A stretch of DNA of 11,780 bases. Source: Bacteroidota bacterium (GTDB lineage Bacteria; Bacteroidota; Ignavibacteria; SZUA-365; JAADGX01). The stretch is from the NCBI GenBank assembly GCA_024276335.1, contig JAJRXL010000095.1:1-11780 (forward strand), read 5' to 3'. The notes under the pieces are model-generated. The model searched no databases and was not told the origin of the DNA. It saw only the letters and a list, made by a program, of their open reading frames with translations. Positions 1 through 6,074 of this stretch are shown one piece after another. The translations under genes were made by a program, and so were the position numbers. Numbering within the stretch: the first letter of the stretch is position 1; the number at the start of each line of letters is the position of its first letter.

Positions 1-384
1 ACGAAACCGTTCGCGCTGGCGGAATGCATCGCGCGCATCCGCTCCTTGGTTCGGCGTTCACAAACGGACAAGTCCGTCGCTCTTCTCAAAGCGGGCGACC
101 TGGAAATGGACACGCTCCAGCATAGCGTCAGGCGCGGGAGCCGTGTCATCGACCTTACCGCCAAGGAATTCAAGCTGGTGGAATACCTGTTGCGCAACAA
201 GAACAACGTCCTGACGCGTTCCTCCATCATCGAGCATATCTGGGAAGTAACGTTCGACAGCGAAACAAACGTCCTGGACGTGTACATGACCCGCATTCGA
301 AAGAAAATCGACGAGGGAGAAGAGGTCAAGCTTATCCATACCGTCCGGGGTGTCGGGTACAGCATTAAAGATCCGCAGCAATGA
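1..384 (+). CDS. Two-component response regulator, OmpR/PhoB family (3' part)
   Basis: The 5' end lies outside the window. The frame is open from base 1 and gives 127 visible residues. It opens with a KPFALAE motif, which is the conserved Lys-Pro at the end of a receiver domain, so most of the receiver, including the phospho-acceptor Asp, is missing. The rest is a winged-helix DNA-binding domain of the Trans_reg_C type: LTAKEFKLVEYLL, then the recognition-helix region, and the wing ending VRGVGYSIK. A TTG at 46 is not a real start because the receiver reading continues upstream of it. The stop overlaps the start of the downstream kinase gene (ATGA at 381-384), so the two are translationally coupled. 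It is likely the DNA-binding partner of that kinase. Its target is unknown; the dyads upstream of the pilin gene are candidates only by position. Confidence 0.95.
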   Translation, partial: TKPFALAECIARIRSLVRRSQTDKSVALLKAGDLEMDTLQHSVRRGSRVIDLTAKEFKLVEYLLRNKNNVLTRSSIIEHIWEVTFDSETNVLDVYMTRIRKKIDEGEEVKLIHTVRGVGYSIKDPQQ

Positions 385-1433
385 TCATCGGGCTCCGCGA
401 ACGGTTTGCGATCTACTACGGGACGGCGATTTTCGTGGTTGTCGTCGTCATTTCGACCCTCATGATATTCGTCTTTCGGGCTCACTTTATTTCCCTGGGC
501 TTGCTCGGCCCGGATATCCGCACGATGTTCACGAACGCCTTCATCGCGGTTGCGGTCATGTTTCTCCCGGTCGGCCTGGTAATCTCCTACCTCGTGGGTT
601 GGGTCATCGCCAAGCAGTTGCACTCCGATCGTTACACGATCATTCCTCGTTCCGACGATCCTCCCGCGCTGCCTACTGCCATGCTGGAAGACGAGATCCA
701 ACGGAAAATGAACAGCATACGCGATACCGTCGAGAAAATGCGCCAGGGGTACGAACAAATTCAGCATTTCTCCATCAACGCTTCGCACGAACTCCGCACA
801 CCGCTTACCATTATGCGCGGCGAAGTCGAACTGGCCCTGCGGTCGGAAAAACAGGCCGAGGAGTACCAGCGCATCCTCGGCAGTCTCCTGGAAGAGATCC
901 TCCGCCTGTCGCGGATACTTGACGACCTCCTGCTGGTGGCAAAATCCTACACGGGACAGATCGACCTGGAACACCAACCGATCAATCTCAAGACCCTCCT
1001 GGAGGACCTTGCCGACGAAGTGGAGATGTTTACCTCCCAATTCGGGATCACGTTCGTCCTGGGCGACGTTCAACCGGCGGTCATCCGGGGAGACGCCCTT
1101 CGCCTGCGGCGAGTCCTGCTCAACCTCATCGATAACGCCACTAAGTACAACCACGAAGGCGGTACGGTCACGTTGTCCATGAGCCGGGACGAGGAATGGG
1201 CGTACATTCGCGTACGCGACACGGGTATCGGGATTCCAAAAGAAGCTCTCGATAAGATATTCGATCGTTTCTACCGTCTTGACAACGATCGATCGCACAG
1301 TAGAGGGGGCACCGGTCTCGGCCTCTATATTGTAAAGTGGATCACGGAATCGCACGGGGGTGAAGTCCTGGTCGAGAGCACATATAAAGCCGGGAGCACC
1401 TTCACGTTGAAACTCCCACTCGCCGAATCCTGA
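381..1433 (+). CDS. Sensor histidine kinase, two TM segments, almost no periplasmic domain
   Basis: The 350-residue protein has TM segments at about 12-32 and 52-76, separated by only about 20 residues, so there is no folded external sensor. I cannot recognise a clear HAMP domain between TM2 and the H-box; that stretch contains a Pro-rich piece (about 89-100) and a helix. The catalytic core is complete: the H-box ASHELRTPLT has phospho-accepting His136, the N-box is LLNLIDNATKYN (247-257 region), G1 is DTGIGIP (280-286), the F-box is FDRFY (294-298) and G2 is GGTGLGL (309-315). It should autophosphorylate and pass phosphate to the response regulator encoded just upstream (4-base ATGA overlap). 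The short loop suggests a membrane-level or partner-protein signal; that is inference. The signal is not identifiable from sequence. Confidence 0.95.
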   Translation: MIIGLRERFAIYYGTAIFVVVVVISTLMIFVFRAHFISLGLLGPDIRTMFTNAFIAVAVMFLPVGLVISYLVGWVIAKQLHSDRYTIIPRSDDPPALPTAMLEDEIQRKMNSIRDTVEKMRQGYEQIQHFSINASHELRTPLTIMRGEVELALRSEKQAEEYQRILGSLLEEILRLSRILDDLLLVAKSYTGQIDLEHQPINLKTLLEDLADEVEMFTSQFGITFVLGDVQPAVIRGDALRLRRVLLNLIDNATKYNHEGGTVTLSMSRDEEWAYIRVRDTGIGIPKEALDKIFDRFYRLDNDRSHSRGGTGLGLYIVKWITESHGGEVLVESTYKAGSTFTLKLPLAES

Positions 1434-1470
1434 AAAACCCCTCCTTCGACTTCTCGGACAAATCACACGT

Positions 1471-1483
1471 TGCAATATCTGCA
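1471..1483. promoter_or_regulatory. Candidate operator dyad 1
   Basis: TGCAATATCTGCA is an imperfect 5-3-5 inverted repeat (TGCAA/CTGCA) that differs by one base from the second copy 32 bp downstream. Centre-to-centre spacing of 32 bp is about three helical turns, so both would face the same side of the helix. The repeats are seen directly; protein binding is inference. Confidence 0.45.
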
Positions 1484-1495
1484 CATTTAGCGGTG

Positions 1496-1520
1496 GATAA
1501 TCTGCAATATTTGCATTATC
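1496..1520. promoter_or_regulatory. Candidate operator dyad 2, extended
   Basis: The core TGCAATATTTGCA (1503-1515) is a perfect TGCAA/TTGCA inverted repeat around TAT. The symmetry extends outward as GATAAT (1496-1501) and TTATC (1516-1520), with a small offset on the left side. This extent is far more than expected by chance and looks like a binding site for a dimeric regulator. A partial third copy (ATATTTGCA, 1611-1619) lies downstream. The response regulator encoded at the window start is a candidate binder by proximity only. Confidence 0.5.
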
Positions 1521-1550
1521 TCCTTGCCTCACTCCCTCTTCTTCTCAATC

Positions 1551-1603
1551 ACGGGCCGGATCGCGCAAAAGACTTGCTCTTAAAAACATTAATTCCGGCC
1601 CGT
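1551..1603. repeat. 10-bp perfect inverted repeat with 33-base loop
   Basis: ACGGGCCGGA (1551-1560) is perfectly repeated inverted as TCCGGCCCGT (1594-1603). The GC-rich arms stand out in an AT-rich gap. The loop can form a further short stem (GCAA/TTGC around 1564-1576). There is no T-run after the second arm, and the loop is long, so a simple Rho-independent terminator is unlikely. It may be a structured RNA element, an attenuator-like structure, or a DNA-binding site. It matches no riboswitch consensus I know. Confidence 0.45.
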
Positions 1604-1626
1604 ATTTAGCATATTTGCAGAAAACA

Positions 1627-1639
1627 TGTAAATCTTACA
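1627..1639. promoter_or_regulatory. Candidate operator dyad 3 (TGTAA/TTACA)
   Basis: TGTAAATCTTACA is a perfect 5-3-5 inverted repeat, the same architecture as the two TGCAA dyads but with a different third base. A further TGTAAG lies at 1666-1671, just upstream of the predicted promoter element. The position about 45-55 bp before the promoter's -7 element suits an activator site. Seen in sequence; function inferred. Confidence 0.4.
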
Positions 1640-1661
1640 CAGCTTTAATGTTGAATTAAGG

Positions 1662-1689
1662 TTGCTGTAAGGTTTGGGCCCTATATTTG
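1662..1689 (+). promoter_or_regulatory. Candidate promoter of the pilin gene, Bacteroidota-like
   Basis: TTG (1662-1664) is followed after 17 bases by TATATTTG (1682-1689), a full match to the TAnnTTTG -7 element known from Bacteroidota promoters, with the spacing in the accepted range for the -33 TTG. Transcription would start near 1695, leaving a leader of about 75 bases before the pilin ATG. An overlapping weak sigma-54-like reading (GG, ten bases, GT) is less convincing because the -12 C is absent. Confidence 0.5.
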
Positions 1690-1694
1690 TGTCC

Positions 1695-1735
1695 AGATTC
1701 TTTGGAATCTAATAACGTTCCGGAAAAGCCGGGAC
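1695..1735 (+). promoter_or_regulatory. Two tandem hairpins in the pilin mRNA leader
   Basis: AGATTC/GAATCT (1695-1700 with 1705-1710, loop TTTG) is a perfect 6-bp stem, and GTTCCGG/CCGGGAC (1717-1723 with 1729-1735, loop AAAAG) is a 7-bp stem with one G-U pair. The first stem starts almost exactly where the predicted transcript begins. A 5'-terminal hairpin is known to slow decay of abundant mRNAs, which would suit a major pilin. The ribosome site lies free downstream at 1758-1762. Function is inferred. Confidence 0.4.
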
Positions 1736-1769
1736 AAGATTTCACAAAACAAATATCGGAGGTTTTTTT

Positions 1770-2150
1770 ATGGGCACCCAACAACTTCTCTTGATCATCC
1801 TCGGCGTCATCATTGTCGGAATCGCTGTCGTGGTTGGTGTAAGCATTTTCGGTTCGAACGCACAGCAGGCAAATGCCGACGCGGTTACGCAGGATTGTCT
1901 CCGGATAGCCGCCGGTGCGCAGGCGTACTACAAGAAGCCGACGATGCTCGGTGGCGGCGGAAACAGCTTCACGGGTCTGACGCTTCAGGATTGTGGATGG
2001 TCGAGCTCATCGAACCAAAACGGTTCGTATGCGCTTAGCAGCATTTCCTCTTCGAGCTTCACCGTTACCGGTACGGGCAACGAGAGCGTAACGGTCGTGA
2101 TGAGAGTGTTCGCGGATTCCGTGGCAACACCAACCATCACGTTCAATTAA
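1770..2150 (+). CDS. Major pilin-like protein with minimal leader
   Basis: The 126-residue protein has the layout of a type IV pilin: a hydrophobic N-terminal helix (about residues 6-27) followed by a short Ser/Gly/Thr-rich globular part. The start is MGTQQLLLII, so the leader before a prepilin-peptidase-like Gly is at most two residues. The usual Glu at mature position 5 is absent; Gln4/Gln5 are the only polar residues. After the helix come a YYKKP motif (53-57), a GGGGN stretch (61-65) and two cysteines (C43, C75) that may form a disulfide. GGAGG lies 7 bases before the ATG. It is the first gene after the regulatory gap and sits before the platform gene, consistent with a highly expressed major subunit. 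I recognise the general style from uncharacterised T4P-like loci of FCB-group bacteria, but not a named family. Confidence 0.75.
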   Translation: MGTQQLLLIILGVIIVGIAVVVGVSIFGSNAQQANADAVTQDCLRIAAGAQAYYKKPTMLGGGGNSFTGLTLQDCGWSSSSNQNGSYALSSISSSSFTVTGTGNESVTVVMRVFADSVATPTITFN

Positions 2151-2193
2151 CGGTTTGCCAGTACGGCTGTTTACAAAAAGGATAGTATAACCA

Positions 2194-2808
2194 ATGGCTG
2201 AATTCCGGTTTCAAGGCGTCGTCCCTTCGGGGAAAGTGATTCAAGGCACACTTACGGCATCCAATTTCACGGATGCCAAAAAGAAGCTCCAGGATCTCTC
2301 GAAGGGACGGCCCTTCCGGGTTCAAAAAATCGAAAAGCGCTCAACCTTCCTCTACAAGGTCCAGAAAGGCGACGATAAGCCCATCATGGGCGAACAGAAA
2401 GCCTTCTCCAAGGAAGAGGTCGCCTCCGGCTTGACCTCCATGGGCTACCGCGTCCTCTATGTCCGAAAGAAATGGTTTGATTTCCAGGGGAAACCCAAAA
2501 CGACCGACATCGTCACCTTCGTCCGCCTCAGCGCGGACTTGTTGCGTGAACAGCTCCCCTACAACGAGATCCTTCAGTTGCTCAGCAACGACATCGAAAG
2601 CACCCCGCTGCGGTCAACGATCAGGGATATCGCCGCGGACCTGCGCCAGGGCAAGGAAGCGGAAAAGGTCTTCGCCAAACACGAAGGCACGCTGGGGAAA
2701 TTCGTTGCCAAGATGCTCTGCCTCGCTTCCAAGAGCGGAAACATGATCGACCTGTACGAAAGCACGGCGAAGTTCATCGAACGCCAGCAAGAGTTCCGGA
2801 AAGCATGA
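2194..2808 (+). CDS. pilC: PilC/GspF-type platform protein, N-terminal part
   Basis: The 204 residues match the first half of the T4P/T2SS inner-membrane platform protein, which couples the ATPases to pilin insertion. Residues 4-48 resemble the family's usual N-terminal unit (F-x-F, then GK-x-I-x-G and A-KKL), and residues 52-93 look like a second copy of it (FLYK, GEQKA, MGYRVLYV). Residues 105-204 are the first T2SSF cytoplasmic domain: LSADLLREQLPYNEIL, the AxKSGNM region (178-184, in place of the common GExSGNL) and the closing helix ERQQEFRK. The frame stops at 2806-2808 at the point where family members continue into the first TM helix. That helix is encoded in the overlapping next frame (ATGA at 2805). 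An AAGGA lies 11 bases before the start, a weak site. See the finding on the split. Confidence 0.85.
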   Translation: MAEFRFQGVVPSGKVIQGTLTASNFTDAKKKLQDLSKGRPFRVQKIEKRSTFLYKVQKGDDKPIMGEQKAFSKEEVASGLTSMGYRVLYVRKKWFDFQGKPKTTDIVTFVRLSADLLREQLPYNEILQLLSNDIESTPLRSTIRDIAADLRQGKEAEKVFAKHEGTLGKFVAKMLCLASKSGNMIDLYESTAKFIERQQEFRKA

Positions 2809-3644
2809 AGAGCGCCATGATCATGCCGTCCATTACCCTGATCCTGCTCTTCCTGGCTACGCTGTTCTACGTCGCGTACATTTTTCCCGAAACCGCGCGG
2901 ATGTTCTCCAAGTACGGGATCGAACTGCCCCCCATGACGGCGGCAACGCTCGAATTCAGCGACTGGCTGGTGGCGAACATTGTTGTCATCACGTTCATTC
3001 ATATTGCACTATTCGTCGGTGCCTATTTTTACTGGAAATCGGACAAGGGGCGTTTTAATATCGATCGATGGATACTGAAAGTCCCTGTATTGGGATCGCT
3101 GATCCATAAAACTATTATCGAAATCTTCTGCCGCGTTTTCTATTCGCTCTACAGCGGCTCGGGTGAAAACATCGACGTCATACGCATTGCCTGCGAAGCA
3201 ACCGGCAACAGGTACTTCGAGGCACAGGTGAAAAATATCGCCATTCCCATGATGCTCAAACACGGGAAGGGGCTGCATGAGTCGTTCGAAGCTTCCGGCG
3301 TTTTCACGAAGACTGCTCTTTCACGTTTCCATGCCGGCGCCGAAACCGGCACTGTCCGCGCCACGGCGTTGCAGCTCGCCAACTACTACGAGCGAGACAC
3401 GACATACAAACTCAAAGCAATCGTTGAATACGTGCAACTCTTTATAGCTCTCCTCATCATGGTCGTAATGACGGCGATTACCATCGTCTCGTCCGAAACG
3501 GCCCTCATCAAGCCTAAGCAGACGCCCGGTTTCCGGGGGGCAGAGCTCACCCTTCTCCTTGCCTTCACATCCTCCATCACTAGAAAGGTGCGCGCATGGC
3601 TATCGCTGCTTCCTCGTCGGGAGAAAAATTCGTCGACAAGGTAG
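2805..3644 (+). CDS. pilC: PilC/GspF-type platform protein, C-terminal part
   Basis: The 279 residues continue the platform protein where the previous frame stops. MKSAMIMPS matches the conserved (R)KIKSALIYP-like junction of PilC/GspF. TM segments are at about 5-27, 55-77 and 210-229, and between TM2 and TM3 is the second T2SSF domain: FCRVFYSLYSGSG (108-120), EATGNRYF (131-138) and GAETG (178-182, in place of the common GEETG). The last 35 or so residues after the final TM are not recognisable and run 49 bases into the ATPase gene. A G6 run at 3535-3540 sits just before this odd tail, and a one-base slip there would give a stop at 3581-3583, shortly before the ATPase start, so the annotated end is uncertain. 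The two halves together (about 480 residues) are longer than the usual roughly 400, largely explained by the extra N-terminal unit. Confidence 0.85.
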   Translation: MKSAMIMPSITLILLFLATLFYVAYIFPETARMFSKYGIELPPMTAATLEFSDWLVANIVVITFIHIALFVGAYFYWKSDKGRFNIDRWILKVPVLGSLIHKTIIEIFCRVFYSLYSGSGENIDVIRIACEATGNRYFEAQVKNIAIPMMLKHGKGLHESFEASGVFTKTALSRFHAGAETGTVRATALQLANYYERDTTYKLKAIVEYVQLFIALLIMVVMTAITIVSSETALIKPKQTPGFRGAELTLLLAFTSSITRKVRAWLSLLPRREKNSSTR

Positions 3645-5401
3645 GATTTGCGCTGCTGCACAAGGGCATCGTGCAGCCGGAAATCATTACCAAGGCGCTA
3701 GCGGTAAAGGAACGGGAGCAAGGTCCAAAACAGCGTAATATTGCGCAAATTCTTGTTTCTGATTTCAATATCGACCACGACCTGGTTCTCCGGGAAGTGG
3801 CGCACGTATACGCCTTTAAGGAAGTCAACCTTGACGAAAAGATCCTTACCGAGGAACGCCTGGGTTTCATCCGGCAGATGGTGGAAAGCCTCACCCCCGA
3901 GCAGCGGGAACTTCTTATCGAAGCAAAAGCCCTGCCCCTCAGGTTCGACGAAAAACAGCCCGAAAAGCTGATCATCGTCGCCGGCGATCCGACGCACCGC
4001 GCCCTGCCGCGCATCGCATACTATTTCCGCGCTCGGAAGTACGAGGTCGTCTATGCGCGCATAACCCAGCTTCAGCCCCTGCTCGAAGAGTTTCTCCGCG
4101 GCGACAACGCCTATCTCGAAAGTATCAAGGACATCGAAGGCGAAATTTCCGAGGACGACTTCGAGGAAAACCTCGTCGACGAGGAAGCGCTCGATCGCGA
4201 AATCAACAAGAGCATGCTCGTCAACCTCTTCGAGGGGATGCTGGTTGAGGCTGTCAGACAGGGGGCCAGCGACATTCACATCATCCCGGGCAAACGCGGC
4301 ACGGAATTCCACTTCCGGATCGACGGCAAACTCAAACTCTGGCACCTCCAGGAAGGAACCAGGCCCGAAGCCATCAGCGCCGTTATCAAAGACCGCTCGA
4401 AAGGAACCGATCGTTTCAACCGCGAGCTCGCCCAGGATGGATTCATTCAGCGGGTGATTGACAACGTCGTCATCCGGTTCCGCGTGTCCGTCCTGCCCAT
4501 CGTGGCGCTCGAAATGAACCAGAAGCTCGAGAGCATCGTCATTCGAGTGCTCGACAACCGCAAAGTCATCACCGACTTGCGTAAAATCGGCTTCCAGCCA
4601 TACGCCTACAAAGTCTTCGTCAAATCCATACGGAAACCCCAGGGTATGGTCATTCTTACCGGTCCCACCGGGAGCGGAAAATCCACAACCCTGGTCGCCG
4701 CCCTTCACTCGGTCATTACAACCGACGTGAACGTCCTTACGGTCGAGGATCCGGTCGAATACGTCATCGACGGTGCACGCCAGATTAAGCTGGGCCCCAA
4801 GCTCGACTTCGACCGCGCCATACGGGCCATTCTCCGGCACGACCCGGACATCGTCATGGTGGGCGAGATGCGCGACAAAGTAACGGCGGATATAGCCATC
4901 AAGCTGGCCAACACGGGTCACCTCACGTTTTCCACATTGCATACCAACGACGCGCCGAGCGCCGTGAGCCGCTTGTACAAGATGGGTATCGAGCCTTTCC
5001 TGATCGCGTATGCCATTAATCTCATCGTGGCGCAGCGCCTGATCAGGACGCTATGTGAGAAATGTAAGCGCAAGGTGGAAAAAGTCGACGTGGCCATGGC
5101 TAAGGCCGCGGGTTTCACCGACGAGGAAATCGCCACCAACACGTTCTACGAGCCGGTCGGTTGCCCCAACTGCAACGGCGGCTACAAGGGCCGGGCCGCT
5201 ATTCACGAAGCTCTGTTTTTCACGGCGGATATCCGGAGGGCAATCCTCAAATCCGGTTCGGATATCGACGAGGACGTCGTCCGCCAGTTGGCACAAAAGC
5301 ACGGGATGCTTTCCCTCCGCGCATCCGCGCGGGCCCGCGTGCTGGAAGGTCGGGCGTGTATCCAGGAAGTATTTGCGGCAACCACGGACGAAATGGAATA
5401 A
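3596..5401 (+). CDS. pilB: PilB/GspE-type pilus assembly ATPase
   Basis: This 601-residue cytoplasmic ATPase would power pilin extraction and fibre extension through the platform protein. Residues 10-165 resemble an MshEN/GspE N-terminal domain and are followed by an acidic linker (about 178-202). The catalytic region starts with GASDIHI (223-229). Walker A is GPTGSGKST (356-364), the Asp box is VEDPVEY (383-389), Walker B is DPDIVMVGEMRD (416-427) and the His box is GHLTFSTLHTND (441-452). Two CxxC pairs (C487/C490 and C523/C526) form the tetracysteine zinc site typical of GspE/PilB and absent from PilT. All expected catalytic residues are present. AAAGG lies 7 bases before the ATG. The start overlaps the end of the upstream frame by 49 bases. 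Confidence 0.95.
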   Translation: MAIAASSSGEKFVDKVGFALLHKGIVQPEIITKALAVKEREQGPKQRNIAQILVSDFNIDHDLVLREVAHVYAFKEVNLDEKILTEERLGFIRQMVESLTPEQRELLIEAKALPLRFDEKQPEKLIIVAGDPTHRALPRIAYYFRARKYEVVYARITQLQPLLEEFLRGDNAYLESIKDIEGEISEDDFEENLVDEEALDREINKSMLVNLFEGMLVEAVRQGASDIHIIPGKRGTEFHFRIDGKLKLWHLQEGTRPEAISAVIKDRSKGTDRFNRELAQDGFIQRVIDNVVIRFRVSVLPIVALEMNQKLESIVIRVLDNRKVITDLRKIGFQPYAYKVFVKSIRKPQGMVILTGPTGSGKSTTLVAALHSVITTDVNVLTVEDPVEYVIDGARQIKLGPKLDFDRAIRAILRHDPDIVMVGEMRDKVTADIAIKLANTGHLTFSTLHTNDAPSAVSRLYKMGIEPFLIAYAINLIVAQRLIRTLCEKCKRKVEKVDVAMAKAAGFTDEEIATNTFYEPVGCPNCNGGYKGRAAIHEALFFTADIRRAILKSGSDIDEDVVRQLAQKHGMLSLRASARARVLEGRACIQEVFAATTDEME

Positions 5402-5403
5402 TT

Positions 5404-5583
5404 ATGCGTATTGGCAAAGGATACTTGATGATGAAGACATGGAATATTACGGCAGACACGAACTATTTCAATCGCGTGACGCGGCGCTTGCACTGGTCAC
5501 GTCATATGAAGGACGAAGAACATAATCACATTGTGAAGAATGCAGTTTTATTTATATCCAACCACAGCAAGGGAGGGACATGA
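5404..5583 (+). CDS. Possible small protein between ATPase and minor pilin genes
   Basis: An open frame of 59 codons starts two bases after the ATPase stop and ends in TGATG overlap with the next gene's preferred ATG (5583). The product is basic and His-rich at its centre (HWSRHMK, EEHNHIV) and has no signal peptide, no TM helix and no pilin-like N-terminus. It lacks the GGAGG-N6 ribosome site of its neighbours. The 178-bp gap is longer than most in this cluster, which favours some content here. I do not recognise the protein, and it may be chance. Confidence 0.3.
   Translation: MRIGKGYLMMKTWNITADTNYFNRVTRRLHWSRHMKDEEHNHIVKNAVLFISNHSKGGT
5572..5576 (+). promoter_or_regulatory. Ribosome site that fixes the PilV-like start at the second ATG
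   Basis: GGAGG is followed by exactly six bases and ATG at 5583. The same GGAGG-N6-ATG layout is seen at 6064-6068, 6666-6670 and 11610-11614 for the genes starting at 6075, 6677 and 11621. The alternative ATG at 5580 would leave only three bases, so 5583 is preferred, giving a protein that begins MGTGQ like the major pilin's MGTQQ. Confidence 0.75.
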
Positions 5584-5987
5584 TGGGCACAGGACAAATG
5601 ATGTTAACGATCGGAGCTATTATGATTCTGTCGCTGAACGTATTGACGGTGAACAGAAACATTATCCGCTCCAATGAACAGATGATGAACGCGGAAACGA
5701 CACTGGCCGCGAACGCCGCTGCCCGCGGTGTTATCGAAGAAATACGCGTCAAGTCGTTCGACCAGAACTCGGACATCGGGTTGACCAAGACGGTGAACAC
5801 CATGACCTCCGCGGACCAGCTCGGTTACGAATCCGGGGAGACGCTTTCGACCTTCAACGACGTGGACGACTATAACAACGTGCAAAAAATCGTTTATTCC
5901 GACCGCGTGGGAAGCTTCCAGACCTTTACCAAAGTCGAGTACGTCGACCCCGATTTACCGGATGTCGTCCGACAATCACCGACCTAG
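5583..5987 (+). CDS. PilV/GspI-like minor pilin, interrupted by in-frame TAG
   Basis: The 134 residues begin MGTGQMMLTIGAIMILSLNV, a single hydrophobic helix right at the N-terminus with the same Met-Gly start as the major pilin. After it comes AANAAARGVIEEIRVKSFD (about residues 40-58), resembling the Ala-rich helix ending in LIE-x-FD seen in PilV/GspI-type minor pseudopilins. The frame ends at TAG (5985-5987), but the same frame stays open for 27 more codons to TAA at 6069-6071. Those codons encode a beta-rich stretch (KRITVKVYSPYIKDTLRI) like the last strands of such proteins, and the TAA overlaps the next gene's GGAGG in the normal way. The full-length form would be about 162 residues. 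It may be a nonsense mutation, a sequencing error or readthrough. It lies in the pilV position of a pilV-W-X-like order. Confidence 0.7.
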   Translation: MGTGQMMLTIGAIMILSLNVLTVNRNIIRSNEQMMNAETTLAANAAARGVIEEIRVKSFDQNSDIGLTKTVNTMTSADQLGYESGETLSTFNDVDDYNNVQKIVYSDRVGSFQTFTKVEYVDPDLPDVVRQSPT

Positions 5988-6071
5988 GCAAAACGGATCA
6001 CCGTCAAGGTGTACAGTCCGTACATCAAGGACACCCTGAGAATACCGTACATCCGTGGGATATGGAGGTAA
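5988..6071 (+). pseudogene. Out-of-reach C-terminal extension of the PilV-like gene
   Basis: This is the continuation of the PilV-like frame after TAG: 27 sense codons then TAA. The alternating hydrophobic pattern ITVKVYSPY and the end DTLRIPYI look like real protein. The stop is placed three bases before the following ATG, as expected for the native end of the gene. It has no start codon or ribosome site of its own. Confidence 0.55.
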
Positions 6072-6074
6072 GCC

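Larger units (their letters stand above)
1434..1769. promoter_or_regulatory. 336-bp regulatory intergenic region upstream of the pilin gene
   Basis: I see no gene here. The stretch is clearly more AT-rich than its flanks. It contains two near-identical TGCAA-type dyads, a related TGCA half-site, a TGTAA dyad, a 10-bp inverted repeat with a long loop, a promoter-like TTG/TATATTTG pair, two short hairpins in the predicted leader, and a Shine-Dalgarno site (GGAGG at 1758-1762, seven T before the ATG). No Rho-independent terminator is obvious after the kinase gene. The individual elements are listed separately. Confidence 0.7.

Noticed and set aside
46..384. Response regulator starting at TTG 46 as a stand-alone DNA-binding protein
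   Set aside because: The frame upstream of 46 encodes the KPFALAE end of a receiver domain and is open to base 1, so the gene is simply cut by the window edge.
1673..1691. Sigma-54 promoter (GG-N10-GC) before the pilin gene
   Set aside because: GG at 1677-1678 and GT at 1689-1690 have the right spacing, but the -12 C is missing and the -24 box is poor. TATATTTG with an upstream TTG is the better match.
1434..1769. Cyclic di-GMP (GEMM) riboswitch before the pilin gene
   Set aside because: Such riboswitches are common before pilin genes in some bacteria, but none of the conserved GEMM core segments can be found here.
3535..3583. Second frameshift at the end of the platform gene
   Set aside because: A G6 run precedes an odd tail, and another frame would stop at 3581-3583 just before the ATPase start. 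However, the conserved part of the protein is already complete, so there is no homology ground to prefer the shift.
3698..4942. 414-codon open frame on the minus strand
   Set aside because: It is antisense to the PilB-like ATPase, whose motifs are all on the + strand; product is low-complexity Asp/Val-rich with no family features.
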